From assembly GCF_901933205.1 (NCBI RefSeq), contig NC_044573.1:58592493-58656492 (forward strand): a stretch of DNA of 64,000 nt, in the 5' to 3' direction. The notes under the pieces were generated by a model, which searched no databases, was not told where the DNA came from, and was given only the letters and a program-made list of their open reading frames with translations. The translations under genes were made by a program, and so were the position numbers. This DNA is from Camarhynchus parvulus (lineage: Eukaryota > Chordata > Aves > Passeriformes > Thraupidae). Below are positions 9,961-21,740 of the stretch, piece by piece; within the stretch, counting starts at the first letter, position 1; every line of letters starts with the position of its first letter.

Positions 9961-12900
9961 CCATTAAAGCTTCTATTAATGTCAAATTGTAATCATTATT
10001 CCCAGCCTTCTCAACTGGGAGAAGTTCTCAGAGTGAAGACTCTTGGGACAGAAAGGAAACAACCATCTGAAAAGCAGTGCTGTTATTTAATTTCCCTGTA
10101 TTTCTAGAGTCACAGCTATGTCTACACTATTAAATAGTGTGGTCAAATAGGATTACTTTTACAGAGCAAAGGAGCTGGTACTGAGGACTTGCTGTGCACT
10201 ACACACAGCTTTTTGGAGGGTGTGAGCTCAGGCTTGGGACTGCCCCTGGAAGTACCACACCTTGTAGACAGAATCATCTGTTGCCTGCCCTCCTGTGTTG
10301 CTCAGCAGTGTGCACTGCAGGCTGGCATGTGATCAGCCCTGGGACATTCACCACAGATGTGGCCTCCCAAGCAGAACAAAACTGCTTCTCTTTTCTGAGA
10401 CAAGAGCCAAATTCCCAGGCTGTAGGAGATGCAATGGAATCATAAATTGCTGCCATCCCAATATATTAGCGAGGATAATGAAATAGGCTGCCATGCAAGT
10501 ATATTACTGAAAAAAAAATATTCTTCATCAGTGATTTAAACGTGGTTAACTGGAAGTTATTACCAGGATGTGAGTGTCTTGCTGGGTTAGCATAACCAGT
10601 CCAGGAGAATGATGCCCATATAATGCACACCAAGTGCTGCTGGCAGTGACCCAGCCCATGCTAGGGAGCAGATTATTATTTCAAATGTCCTGGCAAACTA
10701 TTTGGAAATTGGAAGAGCCAAAGATGGAAATAAAGACTTGACAGACTCAAGGAAGGGCAGGAACAGATACCACAGTGATGGGTAAAAAGACCTAAGGAGA
10801 TGCTGACAACCTGTATGGGAAGTTAAACCAGAGAAATCTGGGATTTTCTTCCATTGTCAGCTTGAAAACTGAGGGAACCTCTACCCTGATAGACAAATGC
10901 ATGGTCAGGAAAAGCTGTATCTGCACAGAACCGCCTAAGCTCAAAATAGAGGTGATCCAAAAGTGATTGAAGCTCTCCAAGTAGAGGTCCAAGTCTCAGA
11001 AATATCTGTGTGAAAAACATTCTTTCAAGATGAGAGGCTAAGTGAGGTTTAGTGTAGTTATTCCCTTTATTAATTTATTCTCCTGTGGCTTTTACATAGC
11101 ACACTATAACTGACAATACCAATTAAAAAATACCACGTCAGGAAGACAGTCATATCTCTAAAATAAAGGCATGAAATTATGACTCCTGGGTGCATTTCTG
11201 GTGTGTCAGTGTTTGGCTCCTAAATATTATCAGAACCTCAGTTTTTGAGTTTTACCATGATGGGCTATATCTCAGTCAGCAGCAAACCTCAGCTAAGAAA
11301 AAATTACCTTTTATAAAAAGGCCTTTCAGAGGTTAAGTTTACTGCATACTGCTGACACTATGAAAAATAACCATCATATTGTAAAAATAACACCTTAAAA
11401 ACAAAACCCAGGCAAAAATATCCATTTGGATTATTCACTCAGCAAAATCAAAACTGCTGAAAGGTATTCCTGTACAACATTCATGCAGTAGCAGGTGTAC
11501 TTGCTCACAAACAAAGGCTAAGGCAATCACTTTCTAAGCAACCTGTCAATGAGGCTAACTGTCTTTAATAGACAAAAGCAGTGAAACAGCAGGAGGGCTC
11601 CCATTAAAATGGCATTTTCCTCTTTAAAGCCAACAACCATCCAAGTCAATAGTTATTTGGCAGTTATCTTTAAAAAAATTATAAAACTTTCTAACATTTG
11701 ATGTTTACTGAGCATGAAATTTCATCTGACATTCTTGGGCCATGACTTTCTCCAGTGACTTGCTTCTTGTTTACATTTGATTTACATCTCATTTACATGG
11801 GAAATCAAATGTGTGAACTGCCTTTGTGTAAACTTCAAAACAGACAGTTTTATGTGTTAGAAGGGTTCATGTTACTGTGTGATCATACAAAAATAGCAAG
11901 TAAACCACCAGAAAAAGATGCTTGCTGTACAAACTTCTTTCCTCCTTTTTTTTAATGGAAACTGCCTCCTAAAAACTAAAAGAATTACTAAAAGATAGAC
12001 TGCAAGGTTACAGTCACTCTGCTGTAACTCAGACCCATCATTAACCCCAGCAAATATCAGCACCAAGATATGGATTACATCAGCACCAGAAACTATGGAT
12101 TGTCATCCTTGCTCCATCACAGCTGTTTGAAGAGGAGGTGGGAATAAGCACAGGCCATCTTTATAATGGCCACCAGAAATGATGGAGCAGTCTCCAGACA
12201 GAATTGTTATAGGAAACACAGTAAGATAAGATACTTTTTTTCAAGCTAATTGACAACCATGTAAAGGTTAATGCTAAAATCAACTCTCAGCAAAAGCTAT
12301 AGGTAATTGCTGTGAAGTTGAAAACGTTAATTACATCTCACATCGTTCTCTACAGAGCATCCAATTAACAGATGAAAGATTAGGAGAGTAACATCCTCAT
12401 CCCGCTCTTACCTAGAACTGTATCACAATGTCACTGGTTCCAAGGTACCAGAAGCTTCAATATGAAAGGAATGGAGGGTGCCAAGTATGACAAAACTTTA
12501 AACTAATCACTATTCCAAAGCAGAGATCATTAAGTATGACTTTCATACTAGCAAATTTTCATGAAACCATAATGATACAAAGATTTTTCCAGGGACAGAG
12601 AAGAATAGTATAATAACTTCAAGAGTTCACTGTGGAAATATGTTGCAACCTGTGTTCCAAATGTTCTTGAAAAGAGTGCAAATAGAGACATGATGACATT
12701 TTTTACTATGCAAAAATTAGAGTAATCCCAGCTGAAAATTATTGAAATTGCCTCAGAAAAGTAATGCAATACTGAATGACTAGATTAAAAAAAAAGCTAT
12801 TTGAAACATAAAGTGATACAGATGGAAGGGAAAATGATGCATTTGTGATGACAGACTTCATTAGGTATTATCAGTCAGGAAAGAGATCTAATTGTCGTTG

Positions 12901-13137
12901 TAGAAGCTTCTGAAAGCATCAGATCATCGCTTAGCAGTAGCCAAAATGACAAACGCAGTCCAATTAATTGTTAGGAAGAGAGGCAGAAATAAAAAATACC
13001 TCAATGCCAGCACAGAAGTCTCAAGTATTTCTCACACCTTCAGTGTTGTACACATTTCTATTGTTTCCATTCCTGAGCAGATGGAGAAAAAACATAAAGA
13101 GTATAATGGCGATTAGAGGTAAGGAATTTCTTCTGTG
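9961..13137. other. Single-copy AT-rich DNA
   Basis: No repeat family, RNA gene or protein frame recognised. The longest frames are 60-83 codons with random composition. A donor-like signal on the minus strand lies near 12405-12411, but no convincing open exon adjoins it. Confidence 0.55.
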
Positions 13138-13142
13138 GATGC
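13138..13142. repeat. Target-site duplication GATGC, left copy
   Basis: GATGC directly precedes the TG terminus of the LTR and is repeated exactly at 14062-14066. Confidence 0.85.
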
Positions 13143-13258
13143 TGTCAGGATGCGTCCTAGTGAACAGATGACCTGATGGTTCGTAGGTGTGATCTCAGGG
13201 TGCAAAAGAACCGACACGGTACAAGGGGGTTTGCAGTAATAATCAAAACAAGTGCAGT

Positions 13259-13458
13259 TTTATTGAATGACCGCAGCAAAATGCGATAGAGGGATTAAGG
13301 GAGAGAAAAAGATAGAGAAAGAGAGAGAAGAGAGAGAGAGAGTGATATAGCTACCAACGTAGAGACGAAGTCCTTTGGTCCAGCCCAGTTGAGGATCTGC
13401 TTGTTATGCTGGGGAGATCTCAAAATCTCTAGCTAACTCAGAGGTTTTTATTATTGAA
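13259..13458 (-). promoter_or_regulatory. LTR promoter region and poly(A) signal
   Basis: A TATA-like AATAATAAAAACC on the minus strand and the downstream AATAAA (13259-13264) define the likely U3/R border and the R polyadenylation signal. With both intact the LTR could in principle start or end transcripts. Activity is inference. Confidence 0.5.
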
Positions 13459-13466
13459 AATTGTGA

Positions 13467-13482
13467 GGGGGGGGGGGGGGGG
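13467..13482 (+). repeat. Poly-G run (16 G)
   Basis: Sixteen consecutive G inside the solo LTR. It could form a G-quadruplex and is likely to be length-polymorphic and prone to sequencing error. Confidence 0.95.
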
Positions 13483-14061
13483 AACAGATACAATAGGGAA
13501 TAGATGTAACAGGTACTCTATGTTCTCAGCAGTAAACGAGAGCCATTGTTTTCTTGGTCCAGTGGTCACAACCTGCAGGCAAACATCTCGCTTTGGTCAG
13601 CTTGCCTTCCCCACACACCTCCCCTGGGTTGGAGGTTTCAGTCCCAGTCCTTGGAAGGAGGAGAGGGGCCTTTTCACATGGGGGTTTCATGTCTCAGTCC
13701 TTGATGGAGAGGCTTCTTACATCTCAGTCTGTCTGTCACCGTGGTTGTAAAACAGGGGAGGGTCTTCTGTGTGAGACCACCCGAAACTCAGGACAAGTCC
13801 AGCCAGGCCGAGAGGTGGGACAGCTTCCAAAGCTTATTGTTGCAAAAAGGGCATGGTGCCCCCTTCTTCTTCTCAGTGTAGCATACAGCAAACACACCTG
13901 TGAAAACAATAACTTAACACTGTCCTTTCAGGTCTCAGGGCCTTTGGCTTGTGACTTTCTCCTTCAGAGCCAGAGATTCTAGACAGGGGGGGTCTTCTCT
14001 TCAGTGGTCCCCCAATGACAATCGTGAGGCAGATGAGGGAAAATTTGGACCGACTCTCACA

Positions 14062-14066
14062 GATGC
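14062..14066. repeat. Target-site duplication GATGC, right copy
   Basis: Exact repeat of 13138-13142, directly after the CA terminus of the LTR. Confidence 0.85.
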
Positions 14067-14910
14067 AAAGGTTTAGTCTCTTCATCTTAGAATGATTCTC
14101 TCTAAGAGACTCAGAGACTTACTAAATGAGATTAATATGAAAAATGTGATAAAGAAACTATGCACATTTCATCACAGTACAAAGTTTGAGAGATACTAAG
14201 CAAAATAGTTTGGAAGCAAATTTGAATAAAAGAGGAGGAAATATTTTCATACCTTGTTAGTGAATTGATGAAATAATCCATTGGCACAGGAGGTTTTGGA
14301 AATCAAGAGATTAAATGGGCTCAGAAAAGTGATTAGATGAAGTGAGAGAAGGAGGTTTGTCAAAGGCTGTTAAACTCAGCCGTGACATGGACTGGAGTTC
14401 TGCTCCCTGTCCAGAAGCCTCTGAACAGGGGCTAGCAAGGGGCTAGAAGTGAATATATTACTGTGTTGTCAGGCTGTACTTGTCATCTGTCTAATCATAT
14501 GCTGCTTCCTTCAGTAACCTCCCTTTGGCAACAGCCTGTAGACAGACCCTTAAATGAACACTCACAGGGTCCTGAATCCATATTTTAGCCAAGAACATTC
14601 CAATTTTTTGAAGAGCTGAGAGTAGCCAAGAGTCGTGACCACTGAGGTAATTTCCACTCACTGGAGAGTGAGTAGTTGATAACAAAATTTGTGTTGGTGT
14701 TTTTCAGCAGATTTGCATTTTTTTTTCATTTTGTTGGGTTGTTGTAAGTAATTTTATGCATCTAGCTAGTAACACAAACAGCCTTATTTGTTTATATCTC
14801 CTGTAATCACAAGCTCTGTTAAATAGGATGCCTTTCACCTAGAGTTTTCAGGAATGGAATGTGCCCTATGTAATTATCACCTTAGTCCTCAGATATTTGC
14901 CATTTCCAGT
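14067..14910. other. Single-copy AT-rich spacer between LTR and CR1
   Basis: No feature recognised. A minus-strand donor-like site near 14266 adjoins a short open stretch, but nothing identifies it as an exon. Confidence 0.5.
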
Positions 14911-16722
14911 AGAATCACAGAATCACTGGGTTGGAAGAGACCTTTAAGATCATCGAGTCCAACCCATGCCCTGACACCTCAACTAAACCATGGCACTGAG
15001 TGCCACATCCAATCTTTTTTTAAACACATCCAGGGATGGTGACTCCACCACTTCTCCAGGCAGACCATTCCAATACTTTTTCACTCTTTCCATAAAAAAC
15101 TTTTTCCTAACATCCAACTTATATTTCCCTTGGTGCAGCTTAAGACTGTGTTCTCTCATTCTGTCAGTTGTTGCCTGGCGAAGGAGACCAACCCCACCTG
15201 GCTACAGCCATCTTTCAGGGAGTTGTAGACAGTGATAAGGTCACCTCTGAGTCTCCTTTTCTCCAGGCTAAACACCCCCAGCTCCCTCAGTATTCCTCAC
15301 AGGGCTTCTGCTCCAAGCCCCTCACCAGCCTCATTGCCTCCTCTGGGTGCACTCAAGCATCTCAATGTCCTTCTCACACTGAGGGGCCAGAGCTGGACAC
15401 AGCACTCCAGGTGCAGCCTCACCAGTGCCGAGTACAGGGGAGAATGACCTCACTGCTCCTGCTGGCCACACCATTCCTGATACAGGCCAGGAGCCATTGG
15501 CCTTCTTGGCCACCAGGGCACACTGCTGGCTCATGTTCAGCTGGCTGTCACCAGCACCCCCAGGTCCCTTTCCACCTGGGCACTGTCCAGCCACACCATC
15601 CCCAGCCTATAACGCTGCAGGGGGTTATTGTGGCCAAAATGCAGGACTCAGCATTTGTATTTATTAAACTTCGTCTTACTGGACATCTTACTTACCCATC
15701 TATCCAGCCATCCCAGGTCTCTCTGCAGAGCTGTCCTACCTTCCAACAGATCAACACACGCTCCCAGCTTAATGTCATCTTCAAATTTACTAATGAAAGA
15801 CTGAATCCCCTCATCCATGTTGTCAATAGAAATATCGAACAGAGCTGGTCCCAGCACAGACCCCTGAGGGACACCACTGGTGACAGGCCCCAGCTGGATG
15901 CAGCACCATTCCCCACCACTCTCTGGGCCCGGCCATCCAGCCAGTTCCTAACCCAGCACAGAGTGCTCCTGTCCAAGCTGTGGGCTGCAGCTTTTCCAGG
16001 AGTGTGCTGTGGGAGGCAGTGTCAAAGGCCTTGCTGAAGTCCAAGTAGACAACAACTACAGCCTTTCCTGCATCCACAAGTGGGTCACTTGGTTATAAAA
16101 GGAGATCAGATTGGTCAAACACTACCTACCCCTCCTAAAGCCATGCTGGCTGGGTCTGATACCCTGGCCATCCTGTAAGTTCTGTGTGATGACACTCAAT
16201 ATAAACTGTTCCATAACCTCACTGGGTACTGAGGGGTACTAACTGGCCCATAATTACCAGGATCCTCCTTCTCACCCTTGTTGTGAATGGGTCTCACTCT
16301 GGCCAGCTTCCAGTCATCTGGAACCTCACCAGTGAGCCAGGACTGTTGGTAAATGATGGAGAGTGTCTTTGCAAGCTCATTGCCAGCTCCCTCATCACCC
16401 TGGGATGGATCCCATCTGGTCCCATAGCTTTATGAACATCCAAGCAGCTCAGCAGTTCTCTGACTGCCTCCTCCTGTATAACAGGGGGACCATTCTGCTC
16501 CCTGACACCATCTACCAGCCCAGGAGGACAACTGTCCTGAGGACAAGCCATCTTCCCACTAAAGACTGAGGCAAAGAAGGCTTTCGGCACTTCTGCCTTC
16601 TCCTCACCTGCAGTTACTAAGTTCCCTCCCACCTCCAGTAGAGAACAAAGGTTAGTTTTACCCTTCCTTTTGCCATTAATATATTTGTAAGAACATTTTT
16701 TATTTATTGTGTTCTTCAATAT
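14911..16722 (-). mobile_element. CR1 LINE, long 5'-truncated copy, minus strand
   Basis: The left end (AGAATCACAGAATCACTGGG, then GTTGGAAGAGACC and the TCCAACCC block) is the reverse complement of the CR1 3' terminus. Rightwards the sequence runs back through the 3' UTR, the end of ORF2, the reverse-transcriptase core and into the linker upstream of the RT, stopping near 16722. At about 1.8 kb it is the longest repeat in the window. The plus-strand frame of 289 codons at 15168-16037 is antisense to it and meaningless. The RT frames are broken (see the pseudogene entry), so the copy is immobile. Confidence 0.95.
15648..16719 (-). pseudogene. CR1 ORF2 reverse-transcriptase remnant
   Basis: ORF2 of CR1 encodes an endonuclease/reverse transcriptase that copies its own RNA at the target site. 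Here only the RT part remains, spread over shifted minus-strand frames. At 16294-16719 lies the region upstream of the RT core with the CR1 signature GPDGIHPRVMREL; at 15823-16077 motif A appears as YLDFSKAFDT; at 15648-15857 the catalytic box reads FEDDIKLG (about 15762-15785), where active CR1 copies have an [FY]ADD box. Frameshifts separate these segments and the endonuclease half is missing. It is a dead copy. Confidence 0.9.
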
Positions 16723-17419
16723 TTTTTGCTGTTAAAACCTTGAAATTCCAGTTGAGAGTTACATATCTCTTTTATAGCGCCCAAGACAATCTTGCTGTTG
16801 CTTTAAAATGGGGCTAAACCTGTTCAAAGTTTTATTCCTTGTCACTTTCTGTAGGTTATATTGTAACTGGTGTATCTGTCACTGAAGAGACAGGGCGCTG
16901 TTGATTTCAGCAATGAGATTAAGATGCTTAAAGGAGCATGTGTTTTAGACAACTGGACAATTTAGTATTTGCCCCCCATGTAAGGGTTTTCCCCCTCTAC
17001 ACATAGATAACATTTACACTGTATATTATGTTTCAGACTGTTTAAATCAAACTATTTATTTGTACCTTGTATTATGCTAAATCTGTTGTTTGAGTGTAAT
17101 TATTAGCATAAGACACACTTATCTGTGTGTATGTGTGTATCATACTGATGAATCATTACAGCTGACCTGTAGGACTTTATCTCTGGACATTGCCAAAACC
17201 AGTCATTGAACTCTCTGATTTTTAGTGTTCAGTGTGTCTATATTGGAGAGGAACAAAACCCAAACCAACAGTGCTACAAGTACTGACCTTCTGATTATTT
17301 TTCATTTACCTGGTGGCAGAACAGATTAAATTATTTAATAATAATAATCTCAAATTATGCAAAAACAAGCAGAGAGGTTTGAAACCTGGATTATCCTTTT
17401 CCTTCTTTTATCTGATTTC
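16723..17419. other. Single-copy AT-rich DNA
   Basis: No gene or repeat recognised; a short TG-rich stretch lies near 17123-17140. Confidence 0.5.
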
Positions 17420-17462
17420 AAAGGTCTCTTCTGATCTTAATGGTTCCATGATTCTATGATTT
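17420..17462 (+). mobile_element. Tiny CR1 3'-end fragment, plus strand
   Basis: AAGGTCTCTTCTGATCTTAA followed by TGGTTCCATGATTCTATGAT matches the terminal 40-45 bp of CR1, including the ATTCTATG tail unit. It may be the visible end of an older, more decayed copy extending leftwards. Confidence 0.7.
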
Positions 17463-20400
17463 CCCCAGTCTCTGCAGATGAAGAAACAAGAAAAAAATCA
17501 AAGTCATGATATTGATTTTCTGTCAACCCTACTTTGGGAGAAAATAGGCTCATTTTTATATCTCTCCATCTCCTGTTTTCCCTCATCTTCACTTCGTTTT
17601 CCATCTCCAGTGGTGCCTAAAGAGTGCATTTTCTACACAATAATTTGTGTATAGGCCCTTCCCTGCAGTATGTGTTGACAGAAGGAGACCAAAAAGAAAC
17701 TAAGTATCCCATGAAAATATTAGGCCCTTCTGCAAAATAGACAAAAGTGTTCAAAACTAAACTCTTGTAATAAAATTCATGTCAGTGTGTCTAAATTAAA
17801 AATGAAACTCGTGGGATAAAATAATCTCTAGCATTTTCTTTGTTCACTTTCATAATGGACTTGGTGCAAATAATAGGAATTTGTCCTTGCAGTCTACTTT
17901 CACTGTCCAGGAATATGAGAGAGACTATTTGAGTTTCCACAATATGCTCCAGTGATTGAATCCTGTATCCTTATGCAAGCTACTTTCCTAATGGAGCTGA
18001 TAGAAATTTTGCCAAGCTATTGCCTTGAATTGAAATGGTATGTGTGGGAGGACTGTGGAGTGACACCCAGAGCATATTTATGCATGACAGATACTTATTA
18101 TGCAGTCAGAAATATTTCATAATGAAATGATATAAATTACAGATGATAGTATTTCCTTCTATAGCATTTAAAAATAAAACCCAAAGAAATTTATCTTTAA
18201 AGTTGCTTTTCCAGTCTTCGTCCGTCAAATGGCTCTGTGAAGTATTTATTTCATAACTTGAAGATGTCTTAAGCTGACTGTTTTCCTCCTTTTTATCTCC
18301 TGTTGGACACATCTATTTAATGCAAATTCTGGGAATGAGGGAAACATCAGGCTTACCAACTTAAAAGAAATCCATGCTCAGCTAATCAGCATATCACTCT
18401 GAAAACCCATGTGGAAGGAGACATTTTTGCCTCACATTAATTCTGGAATGTGCTTGAAAGCTGTTTTTTTTTTTCCTGAATCTTATTGTTGGAGACAGTT
18501 ATCTTGCTAGAAGGTGACATTGTCTGTGACACGGGCAGAGAGGGAGCCTCACTGCAAAGAAAAGTTGCCATTCTGTTTTATAACAAGTTAGCTGCAGTGG
18601 AAAACATGACTTTATGTGATTTACAAGCTTCTGTGTACAACACTGTGGCAGGGTTTCTTCCACTGAAGTTTCACCAGTGGCTCCACTGACTCTATGGATA
18701 CAGGACAAACACCCACAAGGATCCGTCCCTCAGGTGCCTTCACTGGCTGAGATGGCAAAGTTATATAATGCATGGGAAAAGACTCAGGATGGACTGGCTT
18801 GCTGTAGGACATTCTTTTAGCTCTTGGCTTTGTATTAGCTGTAGGACAGGAAATTCAAGGACACAGCAAGCATGCTACAGGATCCTATAATGGAGTGCAA
18901 GGCTATCTTGAGAAAAAGAATTGAAATATCAAATACACAGAGCTCCAGTATTTCAAGTAGGATGAAGTAGTGTTTACCCTCATGACAGCATTGTGGGTGC
19001 CAGAGGTTTACGTTATTTAATATTGAGAAGCTTAATAAGCGCCTCTTGTCTGAAGCTGAAGTTACACTGGTGTTTCAGTGCCTCTCAGGTAGAGACCCTG
19101 AGATAAACACTGATTATGAGGCTTGGGAAAATGATGGCCATGTGCAATGGAATGAGATCTGATGCTGAGATGGCCAGAGTGGATGACAAAATGGTTTCCT
19201 CTGGTTTCCTAGGCTCTGTGAAAATCTGCATTCTAATCTGCTGTTGCTTTGGCCACTTGCAACAGCGTGTCAGCATCTGGCAGCTGAAGATTTGTATGCC
19301 TTGTTGCAAAATATTGTTTGTTTCTTTTAACTTGCACAGATAACCAGATAACTGAGATAACCAGCTGTTTCTTTCTGAAAGACTAAATCTCAAAATACTA
19401 ACAAAGTCAGTGAGATTTTTATTTAAATTATTCATTATATAACTCTTAGTAATTGGTGAAAGATATAAACTTTGATAATTTTGAAACAGGTTTTATCCAT
19501 GTAGGCAGACAGTTTTGATAGCAAGGGATATAATGAAAGCGGCAAAATTTTATACAGGTTTTCCTTCTTATCAGAATTTCTCCTATTTTGCCCATTTAAA
19601 GCTTAGCTTAGATGTACTGTTCCTTCGTATGAATCATTGCTAAATTTTGGGTAATCTGGAAGATCGTGATGTTTATATTTGATACAATGAAGCTGTAGGG
19701 CTCCACTGACAGTGAAAATACCAGAACTAGGATTCTGGCAGTTCATCTCCTCACAGGGCTTCAAACAGGCTGGAGGATTAGACTAAGTGAGAGCTTTGGT
19801 TCTAAATGACCCAGTTTGCCCACAACAATGCACTGAGTTTCATTTGAAAGGAGGAATTCAATTTCAGGGCATTTCTGTTGACCTCTGAAGCTCCTTAGGG
19901 CTTGATTTACTTTTTTCTTTTGACCAATAGCTGTAATTTGTTGGCCTGAAGAGACACAGAAGGTAATGCTTGTTTTGAATGGATCTCACTATAGAAACAA
20001 AAACAAGTACACAATCTGCTTCATGTTTCAGCTGAAGGTGGACATCTGAAGTAGCCACAGCCAGTAGAGGATGTTTAAAACTTTCTGGATCTTCCTTTGG
20101 TTTTAACTATTATAATAATTAGCTTCCACGAATAGTGAAGATTTGGGTTAAAGATCTTTAGTTTTGCATAATTTACAAATATGTTTCTTGCGTTCTGTTT
20201 AGAAAACACCACCCACATAGATCAGTGATGATGCTACCATTCTTCTTCTGAGAAGCATGCCAGGACATTGTTTTAGTATGAAACAGATGTTTAAGTTGAA
20301 GGATTTTAATCTTGCCTTAATTCTTTAAGGAATAAAAATGATCATTGCATCTTTCTAAAAGGGAACTATTCACATGAGGAGCTGCAAGGGAATTTTACAG

Positions 20401-21149
20401 AACTTATGATGTAAAAATGCCATCACTGATTCAGCTGCCATATATTTATTAACAATTACAGCTGAGGAATAGACTTTTTAGTTGCATTAAATAATATGAA
20501 ATTTCTTTAGAGGGAAGAGATGCCTCAAAGTAGCTTGGAAGATGAAACTAAAATTGAATAAAACTAAATAGCGCTCTACTGCCAAGTAGAGTGCTATCTC
20601 CCCTTTTTACAACTGGCAATATAGATACTTCCAGCTGATTCTGCTCTGATATGTATTCATGAGGACTTGTAAATCTTAGAGGGAAAACTGACATTTTTAA
20701 AGGAATTTGGGTCTTCATGTCCTGATGGCTTAGTAGTACAAGAAAAATGATAAGATATTTCCTGAGTTTCTTTGGCATTTTTTTAAATTGCAGGTAAAAG
20801 TGGGATGAGAATAGAAGTTGTATAATTAAAATTGATTCTGTAGGGGATAAGAAAAAAAGAGAAAAAAATACAAAGAATAATGAAAAAACCATGGAATTTC
20901 CTTCTCTGTATTAGCCTGAAGATAAATGTTTCTGGCAGAACAGTCCATTCCATACAAAAGCTTCCACTCATATTGACATGACTGCAAAATCTCCATGTCT
21001 CTTGCTCCAGTGCAACAGAGCTCAGGCAGCATGTACCAGAGAGGAAAGAAGCAGTTAGAATAGCCTTGTAAACCTGGGTATAACTTCATGGGGGATCAAA
21101 ATGACTCTGAACTGAAAACCCTGGTAATCAGGATCAACTGATCGCTGCA
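17463..21149. other. Single-copy AT-rich DNA
   Basis: No gene or repeat family recognised. Frames are at most 116 codons with random composition. It contains the hairpin at 20568-20597. Confidence 0.5.
20568..20597. repeat. Hairpin, 12-bp stem, 6-nt loop
   Basis: ATAGCGCTCTAC (20568-20579), loop TGCCAA, then GTAGAGTGCTAT (20586-20597). Eleven Watson-Crick pairs and one position that would be a G-U wobble in plus-strand RNA. It is too short for a microRNA precursor by itself. Confidence 0.6.
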
Positions 21150-21740
21150 AACATTGGGTGGGTGCCCAGCAGCCACCTGTAAAGTTACTCAAGTATTAGG
21201 AAGTACTGGGAAGGAAGTAGAGAACAAAGAAGAATTCTGTCATTGCAAAAATCAATGGTTAGCTCACATCATAGGTAAAGTTTTCAGTTCTGGTCTCCTC
21301 ACCCCTGAAAAGATATGGAAGAACAAGATGAGTTTTGAAGAAAGGCCACAGGCACAGTCAGGAAATAAACATTTTCCACATGAGAAATGTTTGAGTTCAT
21401 TGGGAAGGAGTACAAATTTGAGGATGACATGACAGAAGTAAAGTTATGAGTGCCATAGACAAGAATGACAGGGAATGACAAATTCCCTGTCTTTTCCAGT
21501 AGAATTGGGCAACATCATGCAAATCCAGGCAAAAGCAGATTCAAAACCAAAAAATGCAAATGTTTTCATTCAACTGATTTCAACCCTGCCAATAGATGTG
21601 TGAGAAGGAAACTTACAGGCCTCCTTGGGGAGACTGGACTGGACCTTGCTGGTGACCAAAGAAGCAAACTACAAAAGGCTCATGGAAACCTTGGACATGA
21701 GAGACTGAGGGATGGTTCATCAGCAGTAAAATTAATCCTC
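21150..21740 (+). mobile_element. Ancient LINE 3' fragment (CR1/L3-like), plus strand
   Basis: Several blocks appear in the order found in the 3' part of old tetrapod CR1/L3-type LINEs: TTTTCAGTTCTGGTCTCCTC; a lysine-rich stretch; GAGGATGACATGACAGAAGT followed by AAAGTTATGAGTGCCATAG; AATTCCCTGTCTTTTCCAGT; GCAGATTCAAAACCAAAAAA; TCAACTGATTTCAACCCTGC; and GGCCTCCTTGGGGAGACTGG. The 9-bp hairpin at 21467-21491 lies within this consensus-like stretch. The call is from memory of the consensus; the boundaries are approximate and the copy is strongly diverged. Frames through it (92 and 96 codons) are not intact. Confidence 0.55.

Larger units (their letters stand above)
13143..14061 (-). mobile_element. 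Well-preserved solo LTR (919 bp), minus strand
   Basis: The block starts TGTCAGGA and ends CTCTCACA on the plus strand, so both ends carry the canonical TG...CA, and it is bounded by a perfect 5-bp duplication GATGC. On the minus strand a TATA-like AATAATAAAAACC (about 13446-13458) is followed about 185 bp later by AATAAA (13259-13264) and then about 115 bp of U5-like sequence. It contains a purine GA-rich tract (about 13299-13344) and a run of 16 G at 13467-13482. CpGs are still fairly common, suggesting a recent insertion. No gag, pol or env lies between or beside it, so it is a solo LTR left by recombination. Frames of 98 and 142 codons on the plus strand are antisense to the LTR and not thought to be coding. 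The family name is not certain. Confidence 0.88.

Noticed and set aside
13454..13982. Frames of 98 and 142 codons
   Set aside because: Inside and antisense to the solo LTR, with no retroviral protein similarity seen.
15168..16037. 289-codon plus-strand frame
   Set aside because: Antisense to the CR1 LINE; composition follows from the repeat.
21467..21491. Perfect 9-bp hairpin GACAGGGAA/TTCCCTGTC
   Set aside because: It lies within the ancient LINE sequence and is explained by that element.
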